Shown one piece after another: positions 36,280 to 49,005 of a DNA stretch of 64,000 bases. The notes beneath the pieces are model-generated. The model worked only from the letters and a program-made list of their open reading frames with translations. It was not told the origin of the DNA and made no database searches. Source of the DNA: Apium graveolens (taxonomy: Eukaryota; Streptophyta; Magnoliopsida; Apiales; Apiaceae); contig NC_133657.1 of the NCBI RefSeq assembly GCF_009905375.1, positions 65,598,219 through 65,662,218 of the forward strand. Direction: 5' to 3'. How positions within the stretch are numbered: position 1 is the stretch's first letter; each line of letters begins with the position of its first letter. Position numbers and translations under genes: made by a program.

Positions 36280-38040
36280 AAGGAGCCCCATAACTGCTTC
36301 CCTCTCCATCTTCCTTCTAAGATTATCATCAAATTTTCCAAATTCTTCGCCCAACCATTACCAATCAAAGTCATAATCCTTTTAAGGAAGTCCTTCATGA
36401 AGTTAACAGATCCCTTATCCTCAGTCTTATCAATGATAATGGGGAGAGCATCAGCAACGTCCTTAGCTTCCCTCTCAAGTTTAGCAACATGGTCTATAAG
36501 TCTTTAATCTGGGAGTCTGTCTTCTCTTTTTTAGCAGCATGATCCAACTTGAGCTTCTCTTTGGATGACTTCTCATCCCGAACTTCTCTTTTAAGCTTTC
36601 CATTCCATCCTCAAGTTTTTCTTCCAAATATCCTCTAAGCCCTCCACATTGGCATGGGTTTGTGCAAGTGTGAATTCGAGGGTCGCTAGATTTTTGCTCT
36701 TCTTTTGGTTGGAAGAAGCCAAGGCCTAAATCTCTTTTTGAGAATTGGTCTGATGATAGAAAAGCTCAGGTACATCTCTAGTCATATAAGCATTGGACTC
36801 CCCCATAGATTTCTGGGACCAGGAATACATATCAACTTCTACAATATGAGCATGCGCCAATTTTCCAAAGGTCTGGATGACCTATCCATGAGAAGGATTG
36901 ATTGAAGAGCTTGTGTTTTCTTTGGTCCGCTTTATTGGTTGTTGTTCATGGGTGATCATAGTCTCAGTAGGTTTCTTTCTACTAGAATATCGTGTAGGAG
37001 ATGGCCGTTGAAGATGCTTACTATACATTATCTGCTTAAGGGATCTTTGGCAGTTACATTCAAAAAGGAGGAAAATTATGCTTGGTCATGAGAAGGGTTA
37101 TCAGAAGCACCTTCCACCTTGTTATTCCTCATAAAAGGGATCATGGGTGGCTTCTTGGAATCCATGCCTATATAATAAACAAAAAATGGCATCAGTACAA
37201 AAAAATTGAGTGAATTCAACATGTAAATGCATAATGATACAATACAATGGTACCGGTATCGCTCCAACAAGGTTTAACAATACTATTTTTTGGTGTATGC
37301 TTCACTAACCGTCTTAGAAAGCCACACCTAACTAAATTGTCTATGGTCAGTAAGAGTTGAAGGTTTCTCTTCTTGTCAAAAAGTTTAATTATATCATCAG
37401 CATTCTCCTTGTTTTTACATTCAAGCATGGGACGTGGTGGTGGATCTGTGATAAATAGGAGAGATATAAAAATTACTAGTGCCAAGGAACAAGGACATGA
37501 CGTGTAAAAAGACACTAAGTTAGGAGGCACTTACCAAGACTAATATTAAAGTGGATCTGCACGCAGGGCACATCATGTATAGAAGTATGGATTTTTCCAG
37601 TCTCTAGAATTATTCAGACCATCGATAGTTAGATTCTTTAAAAGGAATTCTGGTTAAACAAAGTGGTAAACATAACCAAAGTCCTTCGCACCAGATTGCT
37701 TCAATGTGATAAAGTAATGAAGTTGCTCAACAGTCAGTTTAGGTTATCCCTCAATATCATACATGATGTAGAGTGCAATCATAACTCTATACCTGTTTGG
37801 ATTGATATAGATGGGAGGGACTTTAAATTACTTGCACACCTCTCGAATAAAGGGGTGGAGAGGCGATGAAACCCCAAGTTCAAGGAGTGAAGTGCTTAAA
37901 ATAATGCGAAATGGCCTACCCCCATTCTCCTCATGATTAAAGCGATAACATCACATATGCTCCCGAGGAAGAATAACAATGCCTTCAACTTGATATCAAC
38001 ATCATTTGCTAGAATGTTTGGTTTTAGGCTAGTTGAGAGA
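36280..38040 (-). pseudogene. second Tat antisense gene (Transposase_28-like), decayed
   Basis: Read on the minus strand. The first exon (about 37800-37535) has YINPNRYRVMIALYIMYDIE, then LTVEQLHYFITLKQSGAKDF, GYVYHFV and RDWKNPYFY, the pattern of the PF04195-type domain. Introns of 89 bp (37534-37446, GTAAGT to ACAG) and 86 bp (37253-37168, GTACCA to ATAG) follow. The exon between holds LLTIDNLVRCGFLRR. The last part (about 36900-36280) is coiled-coil-like (TLAQTHANVEGLEDIW, DHVAKLEREAKDVADALPII, NFMKDFL). The domain order matches the antisense gene at 6893-8939. Stops (TAA, TGA) occur at several points, so it is a pseudogene. The start is unclear and may be lost at 38058. Confidence 0.6.
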
Positions 38041-38058
38041 TATGTGCAACATAGTGTG

Positions 38059-41000
38059 TGTGACGCCCTCCAAACCCGGGTCAGAAGTTTGGGGTTCAGA
38101 ACTTACACACACACACACCATTTATAACCCTGTTTATGAAAATAATAATATGTAATGACCCTACTTACCATATTTCATAGATCACAACAGGTTAAAGTAT
38201 GCACACAAGCCACAACCTTACTTATATTACAAACGTACCAAAACCCATCTAGTTTAACTTACATCTGAATAGTAAACATTCTTACAACTTTCAAACTTAG
38301 ACTATTATAAAAGTCTTCAGCTAGCTTATTCCATCTTAACCTAGAATCCTAGCTCGCACACTAGACTGGGGATCCTTGCTACCAACAAGTTCCTTTTTAA
38401 CCGGAAAAGAACATAAACAGAATCACAAAAGTGAGCTAACTACCTCAGCAAGTCACGGTGACAATACTGAGATTAAAAAATGAACAAATGAAATGATTTA
38501 GGTTATCAAATTTTCTTAACAAGCAATGGTTAGAATTGGATGTTCAATTTTTTTTTAATTTTAAAAACCAAGGTTAGGTTGCTGATCAGTCACGCACTAA
38601 CCCCGCGCAAGGCACACAACTCTGCTCTATATACTGGATCCAAGGCACACATTGGCCTAATACGACCACGAGTCTGGTTTGACTATAAATCTGGTCAACA
38701 TTTATAAAATAATCCAATTCTATAACAATAATAGAGTAAACAATGTAAATCAATAAACAGATGCATAAACAACATTTGTCTTCAAGCATAAGGTGATTTG
38801 CAATCACCAAAAGGGTACAATAAGGTAAGTACAAAGATTGGCTATCAGCCGTTAAAAGAATCAGATAATAGCAGAATCAAGGTCTCGTGGTTATAAGGAT
38901 TAATCTTCTGATATATAAGGTATGAAAGTTTGTATGTTATACAATTCCAGTTCAGTGATCAATATATAGTTTGTATGTATTTATGGAGTAGATCATATAT
39001 CTGTGGTTTGTATCTAGGTATTCAACAATCAATGGTTTACAAAGAATAAGGCTTACGGCTCAAAAAGAAATAACTAAAATCAGGGTTTAGGGTTAAATAA
39101 TTCAAATTACTTGCAATATAAAACAAAAATATTCCAACACATATCAAGATAGTTTAGGAATCACTTGCCTTATCTCAATCTGCTAACACTTTACTTGCTC
39201 TCGTTCACCGACTCCTAATCACTGACTATCTGCTTCCCCTTTCTATGCCTCACTTTCTCTGCTAGACATCACAGGTATCTATCAATACTCATTCTCACTT
39301 TATTCTATTCGTTACAAGCTTTTATCTACCCTTCGTTTCACCCAAATCCGACTTACAAATTAAAAGTTACGATAATAACCGTCAAATAAATACACATAAG
39401 CTGATTACACATCAATAAGATCACATATAGCACATAGCACGTAAGATATTCGATAAACATAATTTTTCAAATAAGATTAGGGGTTAAAATGATTTTCCAG
39501 GTATTTAATATGGATTTTTAATCATTTTTAAGAATTAAAACGGGTCGGCAAACCATTTATAAGCAATTAACAGGGTTCAAATACCCGAATCTGACATTAA
39601 AATTATTTTATAATAATTATCGAGCCTTGAAACAATTTAAAATAATATTTTAAAGCTCGAAACTATTTTTCAGAATTTTTAAATCAAAATAAATAATTAA
39701 ATCTAATTAAATAACTAATTAAAATTAATTAATAATCAATTAAATCAATTAATATTTAAAATATTTGACCAATCAAATTATTAATTATCAACTAAAATTC
39801 ATTAATTAAATAATTCAGATTTATTTTTGAAATAAAAATAATTTTCGGAATTAAAATAATGATTTTTGAAATTTTTAATAATTAAAAATGAATTTCTTAA
39901 TTAAAAAAAATAGAAAATATGATTTTTAAATAATTTTAAAACAACAATCCTATTTTTTCAAGTTTTACAAACTACAGGGACTAAACTTCACCATCTTGAA
40001 AAGTTCAGGGATCTAACTGCAAAAACTACAGGGCCCGCCAGAAAATAATGAGGGTTTGCCGGAGAACACGATTCTGGTACCCTCCGACCACCATCACCTC
40101 CAAAAATACTCTACAATTCATAAGGAATCTAACCATGTAACTCAATCAATCAAATAACCCCGGAGTTGGCCGGAAAAGCTTGAAGAAATCTCGCAGGTCG
40201 GCGAGATCTTCTTTTCTCCAGTCAGCCCAACTCCGGTATCGTTTGTTCATGAAAGCACCACCAATCGATTCCTCTTTTCAAGCTCTACATATTTGTATCA
40301 ATCAATCAACCTAATAACCCCTATATCAAAAAGTCATAATTTTTAGTTAAAAACATTCATACGGGTTATAAACACTAATTTTGCCATTCGAAAACCAAAC
40401 ACAGATTTGGACATGTTATTGAACTCCAAATTCATCATATGACATACCAAAATGATCAGAATCAAATTATCTACAACTTACAATCATACAAATAACATTA
40501 AAATCAAAAATTCATAATTTACTTCAAATTAATTCAAATTTAAAAAAAATTATAGAAAAATACCGGTTGATTCTGCAGTAGTATGGATGGTAGAATCTGA
40601 TAGTACTCTCCAAGACCTTTGTTTTGATTATTAGAACTCCAAAATCGGATATCAATAACACCTTCAAATTGTAGTTTGATTCTCAAGAACACTATGAAAT
40701 TTAGGGTTTTTCTCTGAAAATTATATATTTTTACTGTTTGCAAATGATTATTTGTACAAAATAACATACGGCGAGGGCTATTTATATTTACGGAATACTG
40801 ATACCCCGTTGGATCATATCAGATATAAAACTAGAATACTTAATCGCTAAGTATTAATAAAACAGATCCAATTCAGTACCGGTTTTAGGATAATTATCAA
40901 AACCAAGCTTTTTATAAATACAGACCTGGTCTCAAATACCACTTAACAGATTTAAACATCCAAACACAGATACCACTTAACAGATAATTCACCAAAATTC

Positions 41001-41065
41001 ATATCATAAACGCATAATATTTATTTATTAACAAAATAATTGCACGATATATCCCGGATATTACA
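38059..41065 (-). repeat. 3' LTR (3.0 kb)
   Basis: Starts TGTGACGCCC on plus at 38059 and ends ATATTACA at 41065, next to the PPT. Similar to the 12787/26109 LTR in its first about 1 kb and diverged in the AT-rich middle. No gene inside. Confidence 0.85.
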
Positions 41066-41077
41066 TCCTTCCCCCTA
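41066..41077 (-). other. polypurine tract overlapping the pol stop
   Basis: TAGGGGGAAGGA on the minus strand. The TAG that ends the chromodomain frame (41077-41075) is the first part of the tract. Confidence 0.8.
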
Positions 41078-42585
41078 AAAGAATTCTGTCCTCAGAATCT
41101 CCCAAGTAAACAAATGAGGGTATTTTTCTCGCATGTCACTTTCTAACTCTCAGGTTGATTCTTCAACCCTTGGGTTTCTCCATAATACTCTTACTAATTT
41201 CACAACTTTATTCCTCAACACTTTCTCTCTTTCTTCTAGAATCTCTGTTGGACTCTCTACATAAGACAAATCTGCTTGAAGTTCTATCGGCTCATAATTA
41301 CATGCCTAGAATCCGGATTATACTTCTTAAGATTCGATATATGGAAGACATTATGAATGTGCTCCATATGCAGGGGTAACGCTAATTCATATGCTACCTT
41401 GCTGACATGCTTCAAAATTTCAAAAGGTCCAACATATCTAGGACTTAACTTTCCTTTCTTTCCGAATCTAGTCAATCCTTTCCACGGCGACACTTTCAAC
41501 AATACTAAATCTCCGTCTTCAAATTCCTTATCCTTTCTTAATTGATCTGCATATTTTATTTGACGATCATGTGCTGCAATTATCCTTTTCTAAATAACTT
41601 TGACAACTTCTTTTGTTTGTTGTACCAACTCGGGTCCAAGTATCTTGCGTTCTCCTACTTTATTCCAAGCAACTAGTGATCGACATTTACGTCCATAAAG
41701 AGCTTCGTAGGGTGGAATTTCAATGCTGGCATGATAACTGTTGTTGTAAGCAAATTCTACTAAGGGTAAATGCCAATCCCAACTTCCTTTGAAATCAATA
41801 GCACAAACACGTAGCATGTCCTCACTTCTCTGAATTGTTCTTTCAATTTGGCCATCGGTCTTTGGATGATAAGCTGTACTCATATTCAATTTAGTTCCCA
41901 AACATTCCTGAAAACTTCTCCAAAATCTTGAATTGAATCGTAGACCTCGATCAGATACAATAGACACGGGGACTCCATGACGGACTATTATCTCCTTCAG
42001 ATATATATGAACCAACTTGTCCAATGAAAATCTTTCATTTATAGGTAGAAAATAAGCTGATTTAGTAAGTTTGTCCACTATAACCCAAATGGCATCGTAG
42101 TTCACTTCCGTCCTTGGTAATCCGACTATAAAATCCATGGCCATATTCACCCACTTCCATTCTGGAATCTCTAATGGTTGCAATAATCCACTTGGTCTCT
42201 GGTGCTCCGCCTTAACTCTCTGACACGTATAACATTTTCTGACCCATTCCGCAATTTCTCTTTTCATGTATGGCCACCAATAATTTTCCTTTAAATCTCT
42301 GTACATCTTGGTACTCCATGGATGGATTGAATATTTTGAATTGTGAGCTTCTTGTAGAATTTCATTCTTCAACTCCGCTACTGATGGAATCCAAATTCTG
42401 GAAGAAAATCTTAGAATACCTTGATCATCCTTTTGAGTGCATAACTCTTCTCCAACCAATCGATTGATGTCCTGATCCATTACTTCCTCTTGACACTTCT
42501 TTATCTTCTTTAACAATTCTGGCTGAAAAGTCATACTACACATCTTTGCTTCATTGGGCTTGCAAACTCTGATCTCCAATTCCAA
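41075..42585 (-). pseudogene. chromovirus integrase with C-terminal chromodomain
   Basis: The zinc-binding region (HNSKYSIHPWSTKMYRDL, then CYTCQRVKAEHQ) is near 42360-42200. The catalytic core has MDFIVGLPRT (42135), SDRGLRFNSRFW (41955) and TDGQIERTIQ (41850), so the D, D and E residues are present. A TAG at about 41591 splits it from a GPY/F-like part (SPRYVGPFEILKHV, then YELALPLHMEHIHNVFHISN). The chromodomain follows (about 41280-41080) with RVLWRNPRVEEST, a TGA where Trp is expected, then ELESDMREKYPHLF. Chromodomains direct insertion to heterochromatin in this clade. Only the two stops seem to disable it. Confidence 0.85.
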
Positions 42586-42598
42586 TATCTGAAATTCC

Positions 42599-43095
42599 TT
42601 AACTCCCGGGCACTGTCAACACGTTCAATCTCTCATTTTGGCTTAATGCGTTTACTACTACATTTGCTTTACCTGGGTGATAGTTAATCACACAGTCATA
42701 ATCCTTGATCAACTCCAACCACCTTCTCTGTCTCATGTTCAGTTCCTTTTGCGTGAATATGTATTTCAAACTCTTATGATCCATGTAAATCTCACATTTT
42801 TCTCCATAAAGATAATGTCTCCAAATCTTCAAAGCGAATATTATTGCTTCTAGTTCCAAGTCATGAGTAGGATACTTCTGCTCATGAGGTTTCAGTTGTC
42901 TAGAAGCATATGCAATAACTTTATCGTGTTACATCAAGACACAACCTAATCCCTTATGAGAAGCATCACTATAGATTACAAAATTTCCTTGATCATCTGG
43001 AAGTGACAAAATAGGTGTTGTGATCAATCTCTTTTTCAATTCTTGAAAACTTTCTTCACACTTCTCGTTCTATATGAACTTCTCATTTTTCCTGG
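42599..43095 (-). pseudogene. chromovirus RNase H
   Basis: SDASHKGLGCVLM near 42950, a TAA (in the place of a Gln), [20 protein letters not shown], then [39 protein letters not shown] and [20 protein letters not shown]. It ends [12 protein letters not shown] where the family usually has an Asp in ADALS. Follows RT directly in pol order. Confidence 0.85.
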
Positions 43096-44010
43096 TAAGC
43101 TTCGTCAAAGGAATCACAATCTTCGAGAAATCCTGAACAAATCTCCGATAATATCCCGCTAATACCAAGAAATTTCTCACTTCTGTTGGTGTTTTTGGCC
43201 TTTCTCAATTTGTAATGGCTTCAATCATTGCTGGGTCCACTTTGATTCCTTCATTATTGACTACGTGTCCTAAGAACTGAACTTTCTGTAGCCAAAACTC
43301 ACACTTTCAGAATTTAGCATACAACATTTCCTTTCTCAAAATTTCCAATGATGTCGTTGGATGCTTCATATGGTCTTCTGTTGACTTCAAGTAGATTAAA
43401 ATAGCATCTATAAACACAATGACAAACTTGTCCAAATATTCCTTGAAAATTCTGTTTATCGGGTCCATAAACGCTGCTGGAGCGTTGATTAGTCCAAAAG
43501 ACATCACTAAGAATTCATAATGACTATACCTTGTTCTGAAAGCTGTATTTGGTATATCTTCAGGTTTAATCTTTAATTGGTGATATCCAGATCTCAGATC
43601 AATCATGGAAAAATACTTGGCTCCTTTCAGCTCGTCAAATAAATCATCGATTCGAGGTAAAGATATTTATTCTTGATTGTAAGCTTGTTGAGCTCCCGAT
43701 AGTCGATGCATAATCTCATGCTTCCGTCCTTCTTCTTAACAAATAGTACCGGTGCACCCGATGGAGACACAATGGGTCTAATCACTCCTTTTTCCAATAA
43801 CTCTTGTAATTGCTTTTTTAACTCCTTCATTTCAACTGGCGCCATTCTGTACGGGGCCTTTGATACTGATTCCATTCCAGGTGCTAAGTCGATTACAAAC
43901 TTAATTTCCCTATCTAGAGGAAGTCCTGGTAACTCGTATGGAAACACATCTAGAAACTCATTGACTACTGGAATATCTTCAAGTTTTGCTGGCTCCTGAT
44001 TTCTATCTAT
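43096..44010 (-). pseudogene. chromovirus reverse transcriptase
   Basis: Readable: [20 protein letters not shown] (43960), [20 protein letters not shown] (43850), [20 protein letters not shown] (43760), [20 protein letters not shown] (43600) and [18 protein letters not shown] (43480). The catalytic motif reads [10 protein letters not shown] at about 43425-43400: the family's second Asp of IDD is Ala, so polymerase activity should be lost. Frameshift at about 43640 and stops near 43307 and 43220. Confidence 0.87.
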
Positions 44011-44070
44011 CACATAAGCAATGAAATGCTCGTATCCTTGTCGCAATAACTTCTTAGCTTGAATCATCGT

Positions 44071-44400
44071 TTAGAGCTTCTTTATTTGCCTTTGACCTTT
44101 AAACGTCACCACTTTCTCATCCGGTGTCTTCAAAATTACCTTCTTATTACGACAGTCTATCTGAGCATCGTGCTTAAATAGCCAGTCCATTCCTAAAATA
44201 ACGTCAAACTCTCCTAACTTAAATGGTATCAGATCCACACAAAACTTATTGCCAGAAATCTCAATCTCACAGTTCACATATACTTGATTAACAGATATAC
44301 GCTCTTGATTTGCTAATTCCACAATCATTGTTTCATTCAAAAATTCAACTGGATAATTCAACTTATCAAAAAAAATATTGAGAAATAAGCAATTGAGTTT
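44071..44400 (-). pseudogene. chromovirus protease
   Basis: LGEFDVILGMDWLFKHDAQI and DCRNKKVILKT give the retropepsin C-terminal half. The active site near 44415 reads VLVDLGETQLL where the family has a D-S/T-G triad, so the Ser/Thr is replaced by Leu. A frameshift at about 44365 separates it from the upstream gag frame. Confidence 0.75.
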
Positions 44401-45660
44401 CTCCCAAATCTACTAACACTTTGGCACATAAAAAATTTAAAGTAAGCATACCTGCCACAACATCAGTGTCCTGAATAACGTCCTTTTCAGACATGTCAAA
44501 AACTCTAGCTCTGGGAGGCTCATTTACTATTTGAGTGGATCTCATGATTCTTAGCGCATTACTGACTGGAACTGGTATCTTGCAATCTCCATCTATGTGT
44601 TCCGGCTTTCCGCACTTGAAACATATAAATCCAATTGCTGGAACTTTGCCAGCTGGATTCCTGGTAGGCTGGTCCTTATTTACTGGCTTTCTGGATGGCC
44701 GATTATGGCATTCCCTTGAATAGTGCTCTTTCTGATTACATCTATAATAAAACACATTCAACTTATTACAAACTCCTCCATGTTTCTTTCCGCATACCTG
44801 GCAGTCTGGTAAAGCTAGCCTCTGTTGATTTGGCTGGTTCCCAGTGGTTGGACGGTTGCATTTTCCTCCGTCGTCTGCATTTTTCTTTCTAAAATTAAAA
44901 TTCCTTCCGGGATGAAACTTGCCTTTCTTCTGATGAAAATTTGGAACCTTCCCTGCTTGCGATTGTCCTTCATTTCCTTCAAACTTCCTTTTCTTACCCT
45001 CCTTCTCCTTCTGTGACATTTCACTTTCTGTCTCCGCAATCATAGCCTTGTGTACAACTCCTGCATGTGTGTCCAACTCAAATATGGCTACCTTCCCTCT
45101 GATCCATGGCTTAAGACCTTGCCGGAATCTCTTAGATTTCTTCCTATCCGTATCTAGAAATGATGGTACAAACCTTGACAATTCCTCAAACTTACTTTCA
45201 TAGTCTGCTACCAACATAATTCCCTGCTTTAACTCCAGAAACTTCAATTACGTTTGATCCTGAACAAACTGAGGAAAATACTTCTCTAGAAATAACTCCT
45301 TGAATCTTTCCCAAGTAATAACATCCGTTCTCTCCATTGTCTTAACAGTTTCCCACCAGTATGTGGCTTCATTCATCAAACAGTAACTTGTAAACTCAAC
45401 TTTATGTTCCTCTCTCACCCTGACTAAAGTAAATGTCTTCTCTATCTCCTTTAACCAAACTCTCGCTTCAATCGGATCTAAAGAACCTTTAAATTCTGAT
45501 GGATTCACCTCCTGAAAAGTATTAAAAGTTACATGGGGATTGGCCTGTCTCTGCTATTGTTGAGTCAGGTTGACTGTTTGTTGAGCCAAGATCTGAAATT
45601 AGTAACCTTTTCCACTAGTAGGAGGATGACTTCCAAACTCCTTATTATCACCCTGGCCGC
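44401..45660 (-). pseudogene. chromovirus Gag
   Basis: The capsid region has FKGSLDPIEARVWLKEIEK, TSYCLMNEATYWWETV and WERFKELFLEKYFP at 45500-45260. A stop at 45248 is followed by ELKQGIMLVADYESKFEELS and LKPWIRGKVAIFEL. A Lys-rich linker leads to a Cys-rich part near 44760-44570: CQVCGKKHGGVC, then a knuckle lacking its first Cys (YYRCNQKEHYSREC), then CFKCGKPEHIDGDC. No start ATG is clear; the 5' end fuses to foreign LTR sequence at about 45660. Confidence 0.82.
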
Positions 45661-45664
45661 ATAC

Positions 45665-48600
45665 GGGCTATGTGTCCCATTTTGGGTATACACACACTTC
45701 GCAGGTCCTTAAGTACACATAGTATCATCTCCCACGGTACTGGCAGTCTCCCCAATACACGAAGTACTAGATCTCTACCCATCCCTTGTCCTTTAAGAAA
45801 TCCTATCATATCCCAAGAACTTGTACTCCTCGAGTTCCCAAAGTGTTTAGCTTATTGATAGGCACAACTCATGTTGCTAGTATATATATGTACTTCCGAG
45901 AATTTTCGGAGGAAGTACTAAGATAATGTGAGTTGACCGTTGTCAACAGATAAATAAATAAGGGGGAGATTCTTTTGAAACTATATTCAAATATTAAAAT
46001 ACGTCAAGATAATATTTTCGACGATCCGAAATAATCAGAAAGATTTTATGAAACTCATAAAATATTTAAAATCAAGTCTTACTATTTTTAAATCATATTA
46101 CATCATTTAATAAATATTTAATAATTAAATAATAATTATTAAATGATTAAACCTTGAATAATTATATTTTAAAAGAATATTTGAACTAATATTCCTCAAC
46201 TAATTTAGGTTTAAATGATTAAAGTAATCTTTAATAGATATAAGTAATCGAGTTTGAAATAAATAAATAATTGTTGGAGAACACTTTTCCTATTTAAAAT
46301 GAATATCCGAAATAATATCCATTGTTCGAGTGATTAAATATAGTTGAGGGAATACGATCTTTGGAAATCATTTTAAATAAATTCGAGGTATTTGATATTT
46401 CGCAAGTGGACATCTAGTCCCTTGGAATAAAATAAGTACGGACTTTTAATTGTCCAAAACATCTCTGGGATGATTCTCGGGTTTATACTTTATAAAAACT
46501 GACCGACTCTCGGTCTTACAACTTATACATCACGCTCTATTATAGCGTTAATATTGTTCAATAAAACAGTTTCGGAATACTTCCGGGTTTTCAACAAATT
46601 ATACTGAACGATCCTCAGTCTAAAATATACTCCTCATATATACAACGCTATTCTCTAGCATTATCGATTAAAATTCGGTAATATTCATAAACCAACATAT
46701 CGTATGATATTATATATCACAATTCGTAAAATATCATAATACAACATCATATATATATAATTTATTTGAAAACAAACACAACACAACAGTTTTAAAAGGT
46801 AAGGTTTGAAAACTTGTCTGGAGCCCAAGATACGTTTTCTGACTTTCTCTCATTCCGGGTTTTCTAATCAATAAATATCATAATCTTAATCAGTATTCCT
46901 AATCCCATCACCGATTTATATTTGTAATAAGTACAATAGTTCCTATTTTTCAATATTCGACCGACTCGAAATAAGTATCAATCCTTGGTCGAAACGGACA
47001 GTCAAAGTGGTCTTCTAGAATTGATTTTACTAAATGTTACTATAACGCGACTCACACTCTAACATTTTTAATAAATTAAAAAATTAATATTTTAATACTA
47101 AACCAACTCGAGGACCTTCTTGAGTGCTTTTAATATTTATTATAAAAGTTTTATTTTGATAAAATGAATTTAAATTGGTGAAAAATATTTTAAAAATTTG
47201 GTCAACTATGAAGTTTTACTATTCATAATGTTTTCACTAAAACATTGATTTCTCTCAAACCGTTAACTCAATTGATGCCACATTTTTGCGTGCGCGATCT
47301 AGACAAAATTTAGAACACATTATTTGAAAATGGTTTTCTGGTAACAGGGGTGAAAATCACGAAAAGGCAGTTTAATGGCAGTGGGTTGAGTTTGGGGTTC
47401 TTACTCCGCGCGACCTCGGCTCCGACATTTTTATAAAATTGAAAAATCAATATTTTTACTTGAAATTTTTATGACAGTTAATAAACTTTATTTTTTAATC
47501 TCTTTAACAATTTTATGATTTTTAAATATTCTTAAGTTGATCATTTCTATTTCCAAAGTTCATAATTACTAGCAGTTTTTGTCGCGTAAACCGTTTTAAC
47601 TAAAACAGACTTAACTTATGAACCGTAAATCGAAATCAAGAGATTCAAGCGCTTAAATGATTCTTAAAGCAAGATCTATCATTTTCAGGTCTTACTTTTC
47701 AGTAAATCACAGTTTATATATTCTGTATTTATGCAGAAAACTTATATTTACGTTTCACTCATTTTATCGACGTTACGCTCACAACTCGGGTTTCGTTTTC
47801 ACTCTAAATCATTAATCAACCACCATCAATCATCATACCATCATTTTAACACTTACTCCTCTCAAGAACATCATGTTCTTGATGCCACGACATCAATATT
47901 AATAACTAAATAAACATCAAGAAAATATCAAATCAATCATCAAAATTCATACTTATATCCAAGATCCTTACTTTTCTTGAAACTTAAAACTTAAACAAAG
48001 TTTGAATGAATGTTTTTACCTTTCTTGGTAGCTTGGGAGGTTCTCTTAGTTATGGTTGAACCTTGAAAGGGCTTGGTTGTTCTTAAGGATCCTAAACCAT
48101 GCCATGAAAATCAAGAAAATAAAAAGAGATTTTCGGAGTTACTATTCATCAACAATTTTGAGCAAGGATTTGACTATGCTATACTAATCCAATGGTCATG
48201 AAATTTTTAATGTACCTTGTACATGATATGAGGAAGATTTTCTTAAAATGTGGAGATTTTTGAATTAGTAGAACATGATATTTGAATTTTTCTTTCTTTG
48301 GTGTTCCTGAAAATCAGCATTGTGTTTTTGAAGAGAGAGAGAGAGGGAGAGAGAGAATTGTTTGGCTTGCTTCTTGGAAATATGGTGGAAATAGGTTTCT
48401 TGTGAATATAGAAAGTGTGTAGCAAAAGATGCATCCTATTTTAAAAGGCTAGGTTTATCTAGGTATCTCATTTGTCAAAGATTGCATGATAAGCTCCTTG
48501 AATTCATGTTTATTGAAATTTGTTATTTATTTTTTTTGTAACTAGCTTCCTAAGTTTACTTTTTGGATAAATTTATAAATACTTAAATTTCCTAGGTTAT

Positions 48601-49005
48601 CACTTGGTCCCTTGCCATCCTACATCATCTCGCATTCGTTCACGTACGTTTAAATCAATTCCCGTAAATGCTACGTCAAATAATTCCGCTTATCGTAAAT
48701 CATTACCATTTCCAGTACTCGTACTTGGTTATAAGTTATGAAATTCTAATTCTCGTGATTTTCTTGGTCGTAGTATAATTCTCTTATTCTTCGATGGCTC
48801 GTAAAATAAGGTCATTTGAACTATTGGTTTTCTTCAAAAACTAACGACTTTTATATACACTCATTTAGTACGTATAACCACAATATGAACTCGGAAACTT
48901 AAATTAAATACTCGTATATGGTGTGGTCGCAAAAGTTTTTATTAAACCCGCAAGCTTATTATTTATAAGGGTGTTTTACCAATGTCAAAAAATTGAATTT
49001 TTACA
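45665..49005 (-). repeat. partial large LTR, chromovirus type
   Basis: In minus sense it starts TGTAAAAATTC at about 49005. Its first 100 bp resemble the start of the family B LTR in layout (agtgtggt..aaaagttt, cttataa..aat). A CT-rich leader lies at 48325-48355 (GAGAGA on plus), and gaaaacttgtctggagccc near 46808 parallels gaaaacttgcctgagtgttc near 15417. The other end is lost at the fusion with gag near 45660. AT-rich, with no gene inside. Family and borders are inferred. Confidence 0.5.

Larger units (their letters stand above)
32588..38058 (+). mobile_element. non-autonomous Tat-like element, 3' end cut off
   Basis: Plus-strand order: LTR (about 32588-33812), primer site (33818-33835), short gag-like ORF (33857-33991), minisatellites (34060-34560 and 35030-35460), unassigned sequence, then a minus-strand antisense gene (about 36280-38040). 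The antisense gene lies opposite to LTR direction, as in the Tat element at 775-31465. No PR, RT, RNase H or INT is present in the 2.3 kb between the gag stub and the antisense gene. The 3' end is cut by the LTR at 38059, so the second LTR is not seen and the left border is approximate. Confidence 0.6.
38059..45660 (-). mobile_element. Tekay/Del-like chromovirus with gag-pol, 5' end missing
   Basis: Minus strand: gag (about 45650 to 44400), PR, RT, RNase H, INT with chromodomain (to 41075), PPT and a 3.0 kb 3' LTR. The LTR shares its TGTGACGCCCTCCAAACCCG end with the element at 12787. The primer site and 5' LTR are absent: at about 45660 the sequence switches to a different LTR (45665-49005). 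The target duplication at the left would be GTGTG (38054-38058), with no partner found. Confidence 0.8.
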
